From positions 382,163-446,162 of the forward strand of contig DAIDAP010000037.1 of the NCBI GenBank assembly GCA_027310565.1: a stretch of DNA of 64,000 bases. The letters are read 5' to 3'. Below the pieces are notes generated by a model. That model was not told where the DNA came from. It ran no database searches and was given only the letters and a program-made list of their open reading frames with translations. The position numbers and the translations under genes were made by a program. Below are positions 7,015 to 15,084 of this stretch, one piece after another (positions within the stretch are counted from its first letter, which is position 1; the number at the start of each line of letters is the position of its first letter). Source of the DNA: Chloroflexota bacterium. Lineage in GTDB: Bacteria; Chloroflexota; Limnocylindria; P2-11E.

Positions 7015-8879
7015 AGCGCCTCCTTGATCCTCCGGGCGAGGGCCGGGCCGACGCCGGTGACCGCGGCGAGGTCGTCGAGCTCGGCGTCGCGCATGCCGCG
7101 GACCGATCCGAACCGGCGCAGCAGCGCGCGCTTGCGCGCCGGCCCGACGCCGGGGATCTCGTCCAGCAGCGAGCGCACCGCACGGCGCGCGCGCACCTGC
7201 TGGTGGTAGGTCACGGCGAAGCGGTGGGCCTCGTCGCGGATGCGCTGCACCAGGTACAGGCCCTGCGAGGTGCGCGGCAGCACGATCGGCTCGGCGCGAT
7301 CCGGCAGGAAGAGCTCCTCGCGCTCCTTCGCGAGCGCGGCGATGGGGATCTGCAGCCTCCCGGCGGCGGCGAGCGCCGCGAGACCCGCGGAGAGCTGTGC
7401 CTTTCCGCCGTCGAGGATCAGAAGATCCGGCAGCGGCCACGACGACTCGGCCGCCGGCGCCGCGCTTCGTGCGAACCGCCGCCTCAGCGTCTCGCGCATG
7501 TTCGCGACGTCGTCGTTGCGATCGCCGATCCGCGCCCGGAAGCGCCGGTACTGCGCCTTGGCGGGCCGTCCGTCCTCGAAGACGACCATCGAGCTCACGA
7601 CGTTCGTCCCCTGCACGTGGCTCACGTCGTAGCACTCGATCCTCCTCGGCTGCCCCTCGAGCCCGAGCGCGGCCTGCAGCTCGCGCAGCGCCGTGTCCGT
7701 CTTGCCGCGATCGGCGAGCCAGCGCACGCGCTCCTGCTCCAGCGCGCCGGCGGCGTCGCGCGCCGCCAGCTCGGCGAGATGCCGCTTCTTGCCGCGCCGC
7801 GGCACGTGCAGCGCCACCGGCCCGCCGCGCCGCCCCGCGAGCATCTTCTGGAGCACCGTCGCGTCGGCGATGTCGACGGGCGTGACGATCTCCGGCGGGA
7901 GCATGCCCGCCGCGGCGTGGTGCTGGCGCAGGAACGACGACAGGACGTCGGCGTCCGTCGCGCCCTCCGAGCCCTCGAGCGCGAAGTGGTCGCGGCTGAC
8001 CACGGTGCCGTCGCGGACCCGGAAGACCCGCACGACGGCGTCGCCCTCGTCCCGCGCGGCGGCGAGCACGTCGAAGTCGTCCCCGCGGTAGGCATGCACC
8101 TCCTGCCGCTCGAGCGTCCGATCGATCGCGGCGATGCGGTCGCGTAGCGCGGCGGCGCGCTCGAACTCGAGCGCCCCCGCGGCGACCGTCATCTCGCGGC
8201 GCGCGTCGCGCGCGAGCGTCTCGTAGCGGCCTTCGAGGAACAGGAGGCTCCGCTCGATCGACGCGCGGTACTCGTCCTTCGTGGTGTTCCCGACGCACGG
8301 CGCCATGCAGCGCTTCAGGTGGTAGAGGAGGCATGGACGGCCGCCGGGGAGCGCGCTCGGCGGCACGGTCCGGCCACGGCCGTCGTCGCCGGCGAGGATC
8401 GTGAGCTTGCAGGTGCGGTACGGGAAGAGCTTCTGCAGCAGGTCGAGCGAGGCGTCGACCGATTTCGCGTTCGCGAACGGGCCGAAGTAGCGCGCGGTGC
8501 GGTCGCCGAGCGTGCGCGTGCGCAGGATCCGCGGGAAGTCCTCGCCGAGCGTGATCTTCACGTAGGGGTAGGACTTGTCGTCCTTGAGGCGGATGTTGTA
8601 GCGCGGCCGGTGCTGCTTGATGAGGCTCGCCTCGAGAAGGAACGCCTCGGACTCGGAGCCGGTGACGACGTAGTCCAGGCGATCGGCGCGCTCGACCAGC
8701 CGCACGTGGCGCACGTCCAGGCTCGCGCCGAAGTACGAGCGGATGCGGTCCCGCAGCGAATCGGCCTTTCCGACGTAGAGCACGCGCCCGCGCGGGTCCT
8801 TGAACAGGTAGACGCCCGGCGCCGCCGGGAACGACGCCGCCTGCGCCTCCAGCGCCCCGCGGCGATCGGCCTTGTCCAC
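7005..8879 (-). CDS. uvrC: UvrABC excinuclease subunit C
   Basis: UvrC makes the two incisions in nucleotide excision repair after UvrA and UvrB have found the lesion. The 624-aa product has the N-terminal GIY-YIG nuclease (PGVYLFKDPRGRVLYVGKA), a Cys-bearing stretch (KRCMAPCVG), the UVR helical pair (ALEFERAAALRDRI) and the C-terminal RNase H-like nuclease (ECYDVSH and DLLILDGGKAQL). Tandem helix-hairpin-helix motifs close the protein (IPGVGPARKRALLRRFGS). The GTG at 8879 gives the normal family start. It is transcribed divergently from the IclR gene. In many Gram-positive genomes uvrC lies close to rapZ-yvcK-whiA; here about 5.4 kb separates uvrC from rapZ. Confidence 0.97.
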   Translation of the reverse strand: MDKADRRGALEAQAASFPAAPGVYLFKDPRGRVLYVGKADSLRDRIRSYFGASLDVRHVRLVERADRLDYVVTGSESEAFLLEASLIKQHRPRYNIRLKDDKSYPYVKITLGEDFPRILRTRTLGDRTARYFGPFANAKSVDASLDLLQKLFPYRTCKLTILAGDDGRGRTVPPSALPGGRPCLLYHLKRCMAPCVGNTTKDEYRASIERSLLFLEGRYETLARDARREMTVAAGALEFERAAALRDRIAAIDRTLERQEVHAYRGDDFDVLAAARDEGDAVVRVFRVRDGTVVSRDHFALEGSEGATDADVLSSFLRQHHAAAGMLPPEIVTPVDIADATVLQKMLAGRRGGPVALHVPRRGKKRHLAELAARDAAGALEQERVRWLADRGKTDTALRELQAALGLEGQPRRIECYDVSHVQGTNVVSSMVVFEDGRPAKAQYRRFRARIGDRNDDVANMRETLRRRFARSAAPAAESSWPLPDLLILDGGKAQLSAGLAALAAAGRLQIPIAALAKEREELFLPDRAEPIVLPRTSQGLYLVQRIRDEAHRFAVTYHQQVRARRAVRSLLDEIPGVGPARKRALLRRFGSVRGMRDAELDDLAAVTGVGPALARRIKEALEP

Positions 8880-8964
8880 GGCACCGAGTATCGGGACTGA
8901 GCCGGACAGCGGAGCCCGAGGCGGCCGACTATGCTTCCGCAAGGTAGAGGGAGGCTTGCGCGAC

Positions 8965-9762
8965 GTGAAAGAGGCGACCGTCGTCAAGCGCACGCGCCGA
9001 TCCGTCCAGTCCGTGGACCGCGCACTCGACCTGCTCGAGGCGCTCGCGGCCGCCGACGGCGAGGTCTCGATCACGGCGCTCGCGGCGCGCACCGGCCTGC
9101 ACGTCTCGACCGTGCACCGCCTCCTCGCGACGCTCCTGCGGCGGGGCTACGTCCGCCAGAACCCCGAGACCAGCCGCTACTACGCCGGCGCCAAGCTGGC
9201 CACGCTCGCGGAGGGGCGCTCGCGGTTCGGCGAGCTGCGGCTGCGCGCGCGACCGATCCTCCGGGCGATCGCCGAGCAGACGCGCGAGAGCACGAACCTC
9301 GTGGTGCTGGACGACGTCATGGCCGTCTACATCGAGAGCATCCCGAGCTCGCAGGTCGTGCGCCTCTTCACGCAGGTCGGCAACCGCGTTCCGCTGCACG
9401 CGACCGGCGCCGGCAAGGTGCTCCTCGCGGCGCTCCCGCAGGCCAGGCGCGACACGCTGCTCGACCGGCTCGAGCTCCGCCCCTACACCGCGCACACGCT
9501 CGTCGATCCCGCGGCGCTCCGACGCGCGCTCGACGAGGCGCGCGAGCGCGGCTTCGCGATCGACGACGAGGAGTACGACGAGGGCGTGCGCTGCGTCGCG
9601 GTCCCGGTGGGCGGCATGGACCACGCCGTCGCCGCGCTGTCGGTGTCCGCGCCGGCGATGCGGCTCACCCGCCAGCGCTGCCTGGAGCTCGTCCCGCTGC
9701 TGCGTCGCTCCGCGGCGGAGATCGCCGCCGCCGTCCGCGAGATGCCGACCAACGGCGCGTGA
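8965..9762 (+). CDS. IclR-family transcriptional regulator
   Basis: A 265-aa IclR regulator: an N-terminal winged helix (DRALDLLEALAAADGEVSI and GLHVSTVHRLLATL) and a C-terminal effector domain (VVLDDVMAVYIESIPS, PLHATGAGKVLLA). The GTG at 8965 is chosen because GAGGGAGG lies about 10 nt upstream; an earlier TTG would be too close to it. The stop overlaps the GTG start of glcD (GTGA), so regulator and glycolate/lactate oxidase genes are one transcript, and autoregulation of the operon is likely. The effector is probably a 2-hydroxy acid or a related carboxylate, by context only. Confidence 0.92.
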   Translation: MKEATVVKRTRRSVQSVDRALDLLEALAAADGEVSITALAARTGLHVSTVHRLLATLLRRGYVRQNPETSRYYAGAKLATLAEGRSRFGELRLRARPILRAIAEQTRESTNLVVLDDVMAVYIESIPSSQVVRLFTQVGNRVPLHATGAGKVLLAALPQARRDTLLDRLELRPYTAHTLVDPAALRRALDEARERGFAIDDEEYDEGVRCVAVPVGGMDHAVAALSVSAPAMRLTRQRCLELVPLLRRSAAEIAAAVREMPTNGA

Positions 9763-11198
9763 CGACCGACACCGCCGTCCGCGCGAGGCTCCGCGGCGCC
9801 GCGCTCGTCGACGCGCTCGTCGGTCTGCTGGGCCCCGACAAGGTCCTCGGCACGCGGGAGGATCTCCTCACCTACGAGTACGACGGCGCCGTGGACACCG
9901 CGACCCCCGACGCGGTCGTGCTCCCCCAGGACACCGCCGACGTGGCGAAGATCGCGCGCTTCTGCCACGAGCGGCGCGTCCCGATCGTGCCCCGCGGCGC
10001 CGGCACCGGCCTCTCGGGGGGCGCGATCCCGGTCGAGGGCGGCGTCGTCGTCTCGTTCGCGCGCATGGCGCGCATCCTCGAGATCGACGTCCCGAACCGG
10101 CGCGCGGTCGTCCAGCCGGGCCTCATCAACCTGCACCTGTCGACGGCGGCCGCGCCGTATGGCCTCGCCTTCGTGCCCGACCCGTCCAGCCAGAAGGCCT
10201 GCACGCTCGGCGGGAACGTCGCGGAGAACTCGGGCGGGCCGCACACGCTCGCGTACGGCGTCACGACGAACCACGTCACCGGCCTCGAGATCGTGCTGTC
10301 CGACGGCACGATCGTGCGGCTCGGCGGGAAAGCCGAGGACGCGGAGGGCTACGACCTCGTCGGCGCGTTCGTCGGATCCGAGGGGACGCTCGGGCTGGTC
10401 ACCGAGATCACCGTGAAGCTCACGCCGCTCCCCGAGGACAAGCGCACGATCATGGCGGCGTTCCCCGAGATCGACCAGGCCTCCGAGTCGGTGTCGGCGA
10501 TCATCGCGGCGGGCATCGTGCCGGCGGCGATCGAGCTCATGGATCGGCTCGCGACGCAGGCCGTCGAGGCCGCCGTCCGCGCCGGCTACCCGCTCGACGC
10601 GGGCGGCATCCTGCTGGTGGAGGTCGACGGACTCCGCGACGGGCTCGACGACGCCGCCGCGCGCATCGAGACGGTCTGCCGCGAGCACGGCGCGACGACG
10701 CTGCGCCGCGCGGCGAGCGCGCTCGAGCGCGACCGGCTCTGGGCGGGCCGCAAGGGCGCGTTCGCGGCGATGGGCCGCCTCGCCCCCGCCTACTACGTGC
10801 AAGACGGGGTCATCCCGCGCACGCGCCTGCCGGCCGTCCTGCGCAGGGTGCGGGAGATCTCGGCGCGCAGCGGGCTGCGCATCGCGAACGTGTTCCACGC
10901 GGGCGACGGGAACCTGCACCCGCTCATCCTGTTCGCGCGCGACGACGAGCTCGAGCGGGTGCGCGAGGCGGGGCTCGACATCCTGCGCGCGTGCATCGAG
11001 GCCGGCGGGTCGCTCACCGGCGAGCACGGCGTGGGCATGGAGAAGAACTGCTACATGCCGCTCCAGTTCTCGCCATCCGACCTCGCCGCGATGCGGCGCG
11101 TGAAGACGGCCTTCGATCCCGACGGACTCGCGAACCCGGGCAAGGTCTTCCCCACGCCGGGACGCTGCCGCGAGTACCAGCTCACGGCGACCGGATGA
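9759..11198 (+). CDS. glcD: FAD-linked 2-hydroxyacid oxidase/dehydrogenase, GlcD type
   Basis: Flavin subunit of a glycolate- or D-lactate-type dehydrogenase, 479 aa. The N-terminal FAD-binding (PCMH) domain shows PRGAGTGLSGGAIP and the DPSSQKACTLGGNVAENSGG stretch. The C-terminal domain carries the FHAGDGNLHP and GEHGVGMEK motifs that bind substrate and flavin in this family. It overlaps both neighbours by 4 bp. GlcD works with GlcE and GlcF, encoded next, passing electrons to the quinone pool. Glycolate and D-lactate cannot be told apart from sequence. Confidence 0.95.
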   Translation: MTTDTAVRARLRGAALVDALVGLLGPDKVLGTREDLLTYEYDGAVDTATPDAVVLPQDTADVAKIARFCHERRVPIVPRGAGTGLSGGAIPVEGGVVVSFARMARILEIDVPNRRAVVQPGLINLHLSTAAAPYGLAFVPDPSSQKACTLGGNVAENSGGPHTLAYGVTTNHVTGLEIVLSDGTIVRLGGKAEDAEGYDLVGAFVGSEGTLGLVTEITVKLTPLPEDKRTIMAAFPEIDQASESVSAIIAAGIVPAAIELMDRLATQAVEAAVRAGYPLDAGGILLVEVDGLRDGLDDAAARIETVCREHGATTLRRAASALERDRLWAGRKGAFAAMGRLAPAYYVQDGVIPRTRLPAVLRRVREISARSGLRIANVFHAGDGNLHPLILFARDDELERVREAGLDILRACIEAGGSLTGEHGVGMEKNCYMPLQFSPSDLAAMRRVKTAFDPDGLANPGKVFPTPGRCREYQLTATG

Positions 11199-12361
11199 GC
11201 GCGAGCGCGGAGGTCGTTCGGCCGGCGAGCGCGGACGACTGCGCGCGGGCCCTGCTCGCGGCGAGCCAGGCGCGCCGGACGGTCCGCGTGCGCGGCGCCG
11301 GGACGAAGGACCACCTCGGCCGCCTCCTGCCGACCGACCTCACCCTCGCGACGACCGGCATGAGCGGGATCGTCGAGCACGTTCCCGCCGATCTCACCGT
11401 GACCGTCGCCGCCGGCACGCCCCTGGCGCAGGTGCAGCGCACGCTCGCCGCGGCGGGCCAGCGGCTGCCGCTCGACCCGCCGTACGCGGACGCCGCGACG
11501 ATCGGCGGCATCGTCGCCGCGAACAGCAGCGGCTTCCTCCGCGCGCGGTATGGCGGCGTGCGCGACCTGCTCATCGGCACGACCACCGCGCTGGCCGACG
11601 GCACGGTCGCCCGCGCCGGCGGCCGGGTGGTGAAGAACGTCGCCGGCTACGACCTGAACAAGCTGCTCATCGGGTCGCTCGGCACGCTGGGCGTGATCTC
11701 CGAGTGCACGTTCAAGGTCCTGCCGCTCCCGGCCGCGAGCGGCGGCGGCCTCGCGCGCTTCGGCGCCGGGCCCGACGCGTTCGCGGCCGCGGACGCCGTC
11801 GCACGCACCGCCGCCCGACCGGCGGCGCTCGTCGTGAGCGCGTCCGGGCGCGAGGCGTGGGAGCTGCTCGTGGCGGCGGAGGGCGACGCGCCCACGGTCG
11901 CGCGCGTTCTGGCGATCGCGGCCGACGCGGTCGCGACGCGCGGCGGGACGTTCGCGGCGGAGGACGTCGACGCGTCGCTGGCGCGGGCGCGCTCGCTGGC
12001 CGAGCGCGCCGAGGGTGTCGTCGTGCGCGCCTCGGTCCCGCCCGCCGCGCAGCGGCCGTTCACCGACGCCGCGGCGCGACTCGAGGGCTTCGCCGAGTGC
12101 GTCGCGGACGCCGCGAGCGGCGTCGTCCGCGTGCGCGTGCAGGGGGACGACGCCGCGCTCCTCGCCGCGGCCGACGCGCTCCTCGCCGCGGCGCGCGTCT
12201 GCGGCGGCGGCGCGCGCGTGGAGCGGCGGCCCGCCGCGCTCGCCGAGCGCGTCGCGGCGTGGGGCGACGGCGATCTCCCGGGGCGCTTCCTGATGGAGCG
12301 CCTGCGCGCCGCGTTCGACCCGAACGGCGTGCTGGAGCCCGGTCGCGGGCCGATCGCGTGA
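11195..12361 (+). CDS. glcE: FAD-binding subunit, GlcE type
   Basis: Second flavin-binding subunit, 388 aa. The PCMH-type FAD domain includes RGAGTKDHLG near residue 35, DPPYADAATIGGIVAANSSG and GGRVVKNVAGYDLNKLLIGS, the last being characteristic of GlcE. The C-terminal half is alanine-rich and more divergent, ending in LRAAFDPNGVLEPGR. Start and stop overlap glcD and glcF by 4 bp (ATGA, GTGA), so the three subunits are translated together. Confidence 0.93.
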   Translation: MSASAEVVRPASADDCARALLAASQARRTVRVRGAGTKDHLGRLLPTDLTLATTGMSGIVEHVPADLTVTVAAGTPLAQVQRTLAAAGQRLPLDPPYADAATIGGIVAANSSGFLRARYGGVRDLLIGTTTALADGTVARAGGRVVKNVAGYDLNKLLIGSLGTLGVISECTFKVLPLPAASGGGLARFGAGPDAFAAADAVARTAARPAALVVSASGREAWELLVAAEGDAPTVARVLAIAADAVATRGGTFAAEDVDASLARARSLAERAEGVVVRASVPPAAQRPFTDAAARLEGFAECVADAASGVVRVRVQGDDAALLAAADALLAAARVCGGGARVERRPAALAERVAAWGDGDLPGRFLMERLRAAFDPNGVLEPGRGPIA

Positions 12362-13623
12362 CGACGCGCGCGCTCGACGCCCCCGACCGCGACCTGCTGT
12401 CCCGCTGCGTCCACTGCGGCTTCTGCCTGCCGACGTGCCCGACGTACGCGGTGCTGGGCGTCGAGATGGACTCGCCCCGCGGCCGCATCCGGCTCATGCA
12501 GGGCGTACTGGACGGACGCATCGACGCGGCCTCCGACGGCTTCGCCACGCACATCTCGCGCTGCCTCGACTGCCGCGCCTGCGAGACCGCGTGCCCGTCC
12601 GGCGTGGAGTACGGGAAGCTGTTCGAGGGGGCCCGCGCGCTCCTCGCTCGCGAGCGCAGGCCGTCGCCCGCCGCGGGCGCCGTGCGCGCGCTCGCCTTCC
12701 GCGCGCTGCTGCCGCGACCGGCGCTCCTCGCGCTGTTCGCGCGCGTCTCCTCGCTCGCGCGGCGGCTGCGCGTGGATGCTCTGCTCCGCCTCGCCGGTGC
12801 GCGCCGCCTCGCGGGCCTGCTCGCCCTCGTCCCCGCGCGCGTGTCGTCGCGCGCGCTCCCGCCGCTCGTCCCGGCGGCCGGCGCGCGGCGCGGGCGGGTC
12901 GCCCTGTTCACCGGCTGCGTCATGCGGGCCGCGTTCGCCGACACCAACGCGGCCACCGCGCGCGTGCTCGCGCGGAACGGGTTCGAGGTCGTCGTCCCGG
13001 CCGAGCAGACCTGCTGCGGCGCGCTGCACGGCCACGCCGGCGCCGCCGACGACGCCCGCGCGCTGGCCCGGCGCAACATCGCCGCGCTCGAGTCGCTCGA
13101 CGTCGAGGCCTTCATCGTCAACGCCGCGGGCTGCGGGGCGCACCTCAAGGGCTACGGCTGGCTGCTCCGGGACGATCCGGCGTGGCGCGACCGCGCCGCG
13201 GCGTTCGCGGCCCGCGTGCGCGACGCCGCCGAGCACCTCGGCGCGGCCGGCCTGACGGCGGCGCCGGGACGCCTGGACGGCCGCATCGCGTACGACGACC
13301 CCTGCCACCTGCTGCACGGCCAGCGCGTGTCGCGCGAGCCGCGCGCCCTGCTCGCGGCCATCCCGGGGCTCGAGGTGGTGCCGCTCGCGGAGGCCGACTG
13401 GTGCTGCGGCAGCGCCGGCAGCTACAACGTCACCCAGCCCGAGCTCTCGCGCGCGCTCCTGGAGCGGAAGATAGCCAACGTCGTCGCGAGCGGCGCGCAG
13501 ATCCTCGTGACGGCGAACCCCGGATGCCAGATGCAGCTCGAGGCCGGTGTGCGCGCAGCGCGCGCACCGGTTAGCGTCATGCACCTGATGGATCTCCTCG
13601 ACCGCGCGTACGGCGACGGATGA
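12358..13623 (+). CDS. glcF: Iron-sulfur subunit, GlcF type
   Basis: Fe-S subunit of the glycolate/lactate oxidase, 421 aa. Two ferredoxin-type clusters lie near the N-terminus (CVHCGFCLPTCPTY about residue 17, CLDCRACETACPSG about residue 70). Two cysteine-rich CCG domains follow (CCGALHG about 219, CCGSAGSYN about 348), as in GlcF and LutA. A long alanine/arginine-rich helical linker separates the halves. The GTG start overlaps the glcE stop. The stop codon falls inside a 19-bp direct repeat that recurs at the start of the next gene. Confidence 0.94.
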   Translation: MTTRALDAPDRDLLSRCVHCGFCLPTCPTYAVLGVEMDSPRGRIRLMQGVLDGRIDAASDGFATHISRCLDCRACETACPSGVEYGKLFEGARALLARERRPSPAAGAVRALAFRALLPRPALLALFARVSSLARRLRVDALLRLAGARRLAGLLALVPARVSSRALPPLVPAAGARRGRVALFTGCVMRAAFADTNAATARVLARNGFEVVVPAEQTCCGALHGHAGAADDARALARRNIAALESLDVEAFIVNAAGCGAHLKGYGWLLRDDPAWRDRAAAFAARVRDAAEHLGAAGLTAAPGRLDGRIAYDDPCHLLHGQRVSREPRALLAAIPGLEVVPLAEADWCCGSAGSYNVTQPELSRALLERKIANVVASGAQILVTANPGCQMQLEAGVRAARAPVSVMHLMDLLDRAYGDG

Positions 13624-13738
13624 GAGGCGAGCGAGGAGCGGGTCACCCGCGACGAGCGAGTCCGCCGGAGCGCAGCGATGCGGCGAGCCGCAGGCCGCCG
13701 CGGGCGGGCCGAGGCGAGCGCGACGGATGAGAGGCGAG
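13613..13738 (+). repeat. Intergenic repeat copy B with flanking 19-bp direct repeats
   Basis: The spacer between glcF and the ArsB-like gene (13624-13726) is repeat copy B, similar to the minus-strand spacer at 4710-4806. The perfect 19-mer GCGACGGATGAGAGGCGAG stands at both edges (13613-13631 and 13720-13738), covering the glcF stop and the downstream ATG. Two stems are visible: GCGGGT/ACCCGC at 13638-13650 and GCGGC/GCCGC at 13680-13691. The right 42 bp (13690-13731) match 15025-15066 with four mismatches by my alignment. Confidence 0.75.
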
Positions 13739-15010
13739 GAGCTCCTCGCCGGCGGGATCTTCCTCGCCGTCTACGCCCTGATCGTCACCGAGCGGATCCA
13801 CCGGACGCTCGCGGCGCTGCTCGGTGCGACGGCCGTGATCCTCCTGAGGATCATGGGCCAGGAGGAGGCGTTCGCGCAGATCGACTTCAACGTCATCTTC
13901 CTCCTGGCGGCGATGATGATCGTCGCGAACACCCTCGCGAAGACCGGCGTCTTCCAGTGGATCGCGGTCGAGGCCGTGCGGCGCGCCAAGGGCCAGCCGT
14001 ACCAGCTCCTCGTGCTCACCTCCGTCGTCACGGCCGTCGTGAGCGCGTTCCTCGACAACGTCACCACGGTGGTGCTGCTGACGCCGATCACGTTCTTCGT
14101 CGCGCAGCGCCTGGGGACGTCGCCGGTGCCGTTCCTCATCTCGCAGGTCATCGCGTCGAACGTCGGCGGGACCGCGACGCTCATCGGCGACCCGCCGAAC
14201 ATCATCATCGGCAGCCGCCTCGGCAAGGACTTCAACGACATGGCCCTCAACCTCGGGCCGGCGTCTCTCGCCGCGCTCGCCGCGTACCTCGGCTTCGCCC
14301 GCTGGCTGTTCCGCAACGAGCTGCGCGCCATGCGGAGCGCGCTCGAGCCGGCGGACATCGCGCGCCTGGTCGCCGCGGAGCGCCGCATCGAGGACCCGCG
14401 GCTGATGCGTCAGTCGCTCGTCGTCATCGGGCTCATCGTCGTCGGCTTCCTGCTGAGCCGCCCCCTGGGGCTCGAGAGCGCGACGATCGCGCTCACCGGC
14501 GCGGTCGTCCTCATGATCGTCTCGCGCCAGGACGTGCACGAGGTGTTCAACACGATCGAGTGGCCGACGCTCTTCTTCTTCATCGGCCTGTTCATCGTCG
14601 TGGGCGCGGTGGTGAAGGTGGGTCTCATCGGCGACCTCGCGACGGAGGTCCTGACGCTCACGGGAGGCAACACCGCCGTGGCCGCGCTCGCCGTCCTGTG
14701 GATGAGCGGCATCATCTCCGCGATCGTGGACAATATCCCCTACACCGTGACGATGATCCCGCTCGTGCAGGAGCTCGGGCGGGCCGTGAACGCCGAGCCG
14801 CTCATCTGGGCCCTCGCCCTCGGGGCCAACTTCGGCGGGAACGCGACCGTCATCGGCGCGTCCGCCAACGTCGTCGTGTCGAGCATGAGCGAGGCCCGCG
14901 GCCACCCGATCAGCTTCGCCCGCTACCTGAAGTACGGGGTGCCGGCGACGCTCGTGACGCTCGTCGTCGCGACGATCGACATCACGATCCGCTACCTCGT
15001 CGTCCGGTGA
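13727..15010 (+). CDS. ArsB/NhaD-type ion transporter
   Basis: Integral membrane transporter of the IT superfamily (ArsB/NhaD/CitM-like), 427 aa with about eleven helices. Paired motifs in the two halves are typical: FLDNVTTVVLLTP with ASNVGGTATLIGDPPN, then IVDNIPYTVTMIP with ANFGGNATVIGASAN. It lies between glcDEF and the LutB-LutA fusion, both enzymes of 2-hydroxyacid oxidation, so it may move a carboxylate, or sodium/protons, for that pathway. Arsenite export is unlikely without other ars genes. The ATG at 13727 is part of the right-hand 19-bp direct repeat; no Shine-Dalgarno site is seen. Confidence 0.9.
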   Translation: MRGEELLAGGIFLAVYALIVTERIHRTLAALLGATAVILLRIMGQEEAFAQIDFNVIFLLAAMMIVANTLAKTGVFQWIAVEAVRRAKGQPYQLLVLTSVVTAVVSAFLDNVTTVVLLTPITFFVAQRLGTSPVPFLISQVIASNVGGTATLIGDPPNIIIGSRLGKDFNDMALNLGPASLAALAAYLGFARWLFRNELRAMRSALEPADIARLVAAERRIEDPRLMRQSLVVIGLIVVGFLLSRPLGLESATIALTGAVVLMIVSRQDVHEVFNTIEWPTLFFFIGLFIVVGAVVKVGLIGDLATEVLTLTGGNTAVAALAVLWMSGIISAIVDNIPYTVTMIPLVQELGRAVNAEPLIWALALGANFGGNATVIGASANVVVSSMSEARGHPISFARYLKYGVPATLVTLVVATIDITIRYLVVR

Positions 15011-15024
15011 GATGATCGAGCAGG

Positions 15025-15084
15025 GCAGGCCGCCGCGGGCCGGCCGAGGTGAGCGCGGCAGATGAGCACCGAGCGCGACAGCAG
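15025..15084 (+). repeat. Intergenic repeat copy C (truncated)
   Basis: Right end of the same repeat as at 13624-13726: 15025-15066 matches 13690-13731 with four differences, and a second copy of the terminal GAGCGCGAC follows at 15071-15079 just before the ATG of the Lut fusion gene (15085). The left half with its hairpins is missing. Again no clear Shine-Dalgarno site precedes the start. Confidence 0.6.

Noticed and set aside
13727-15010. Arsenite efflux pump ArsB
   Set aside because: No arsR, arsC or arsA nearby; the gene is placed among 2-hydroxyacid oxidation genes, so only the ArsB/NhaD superfamily is supported.
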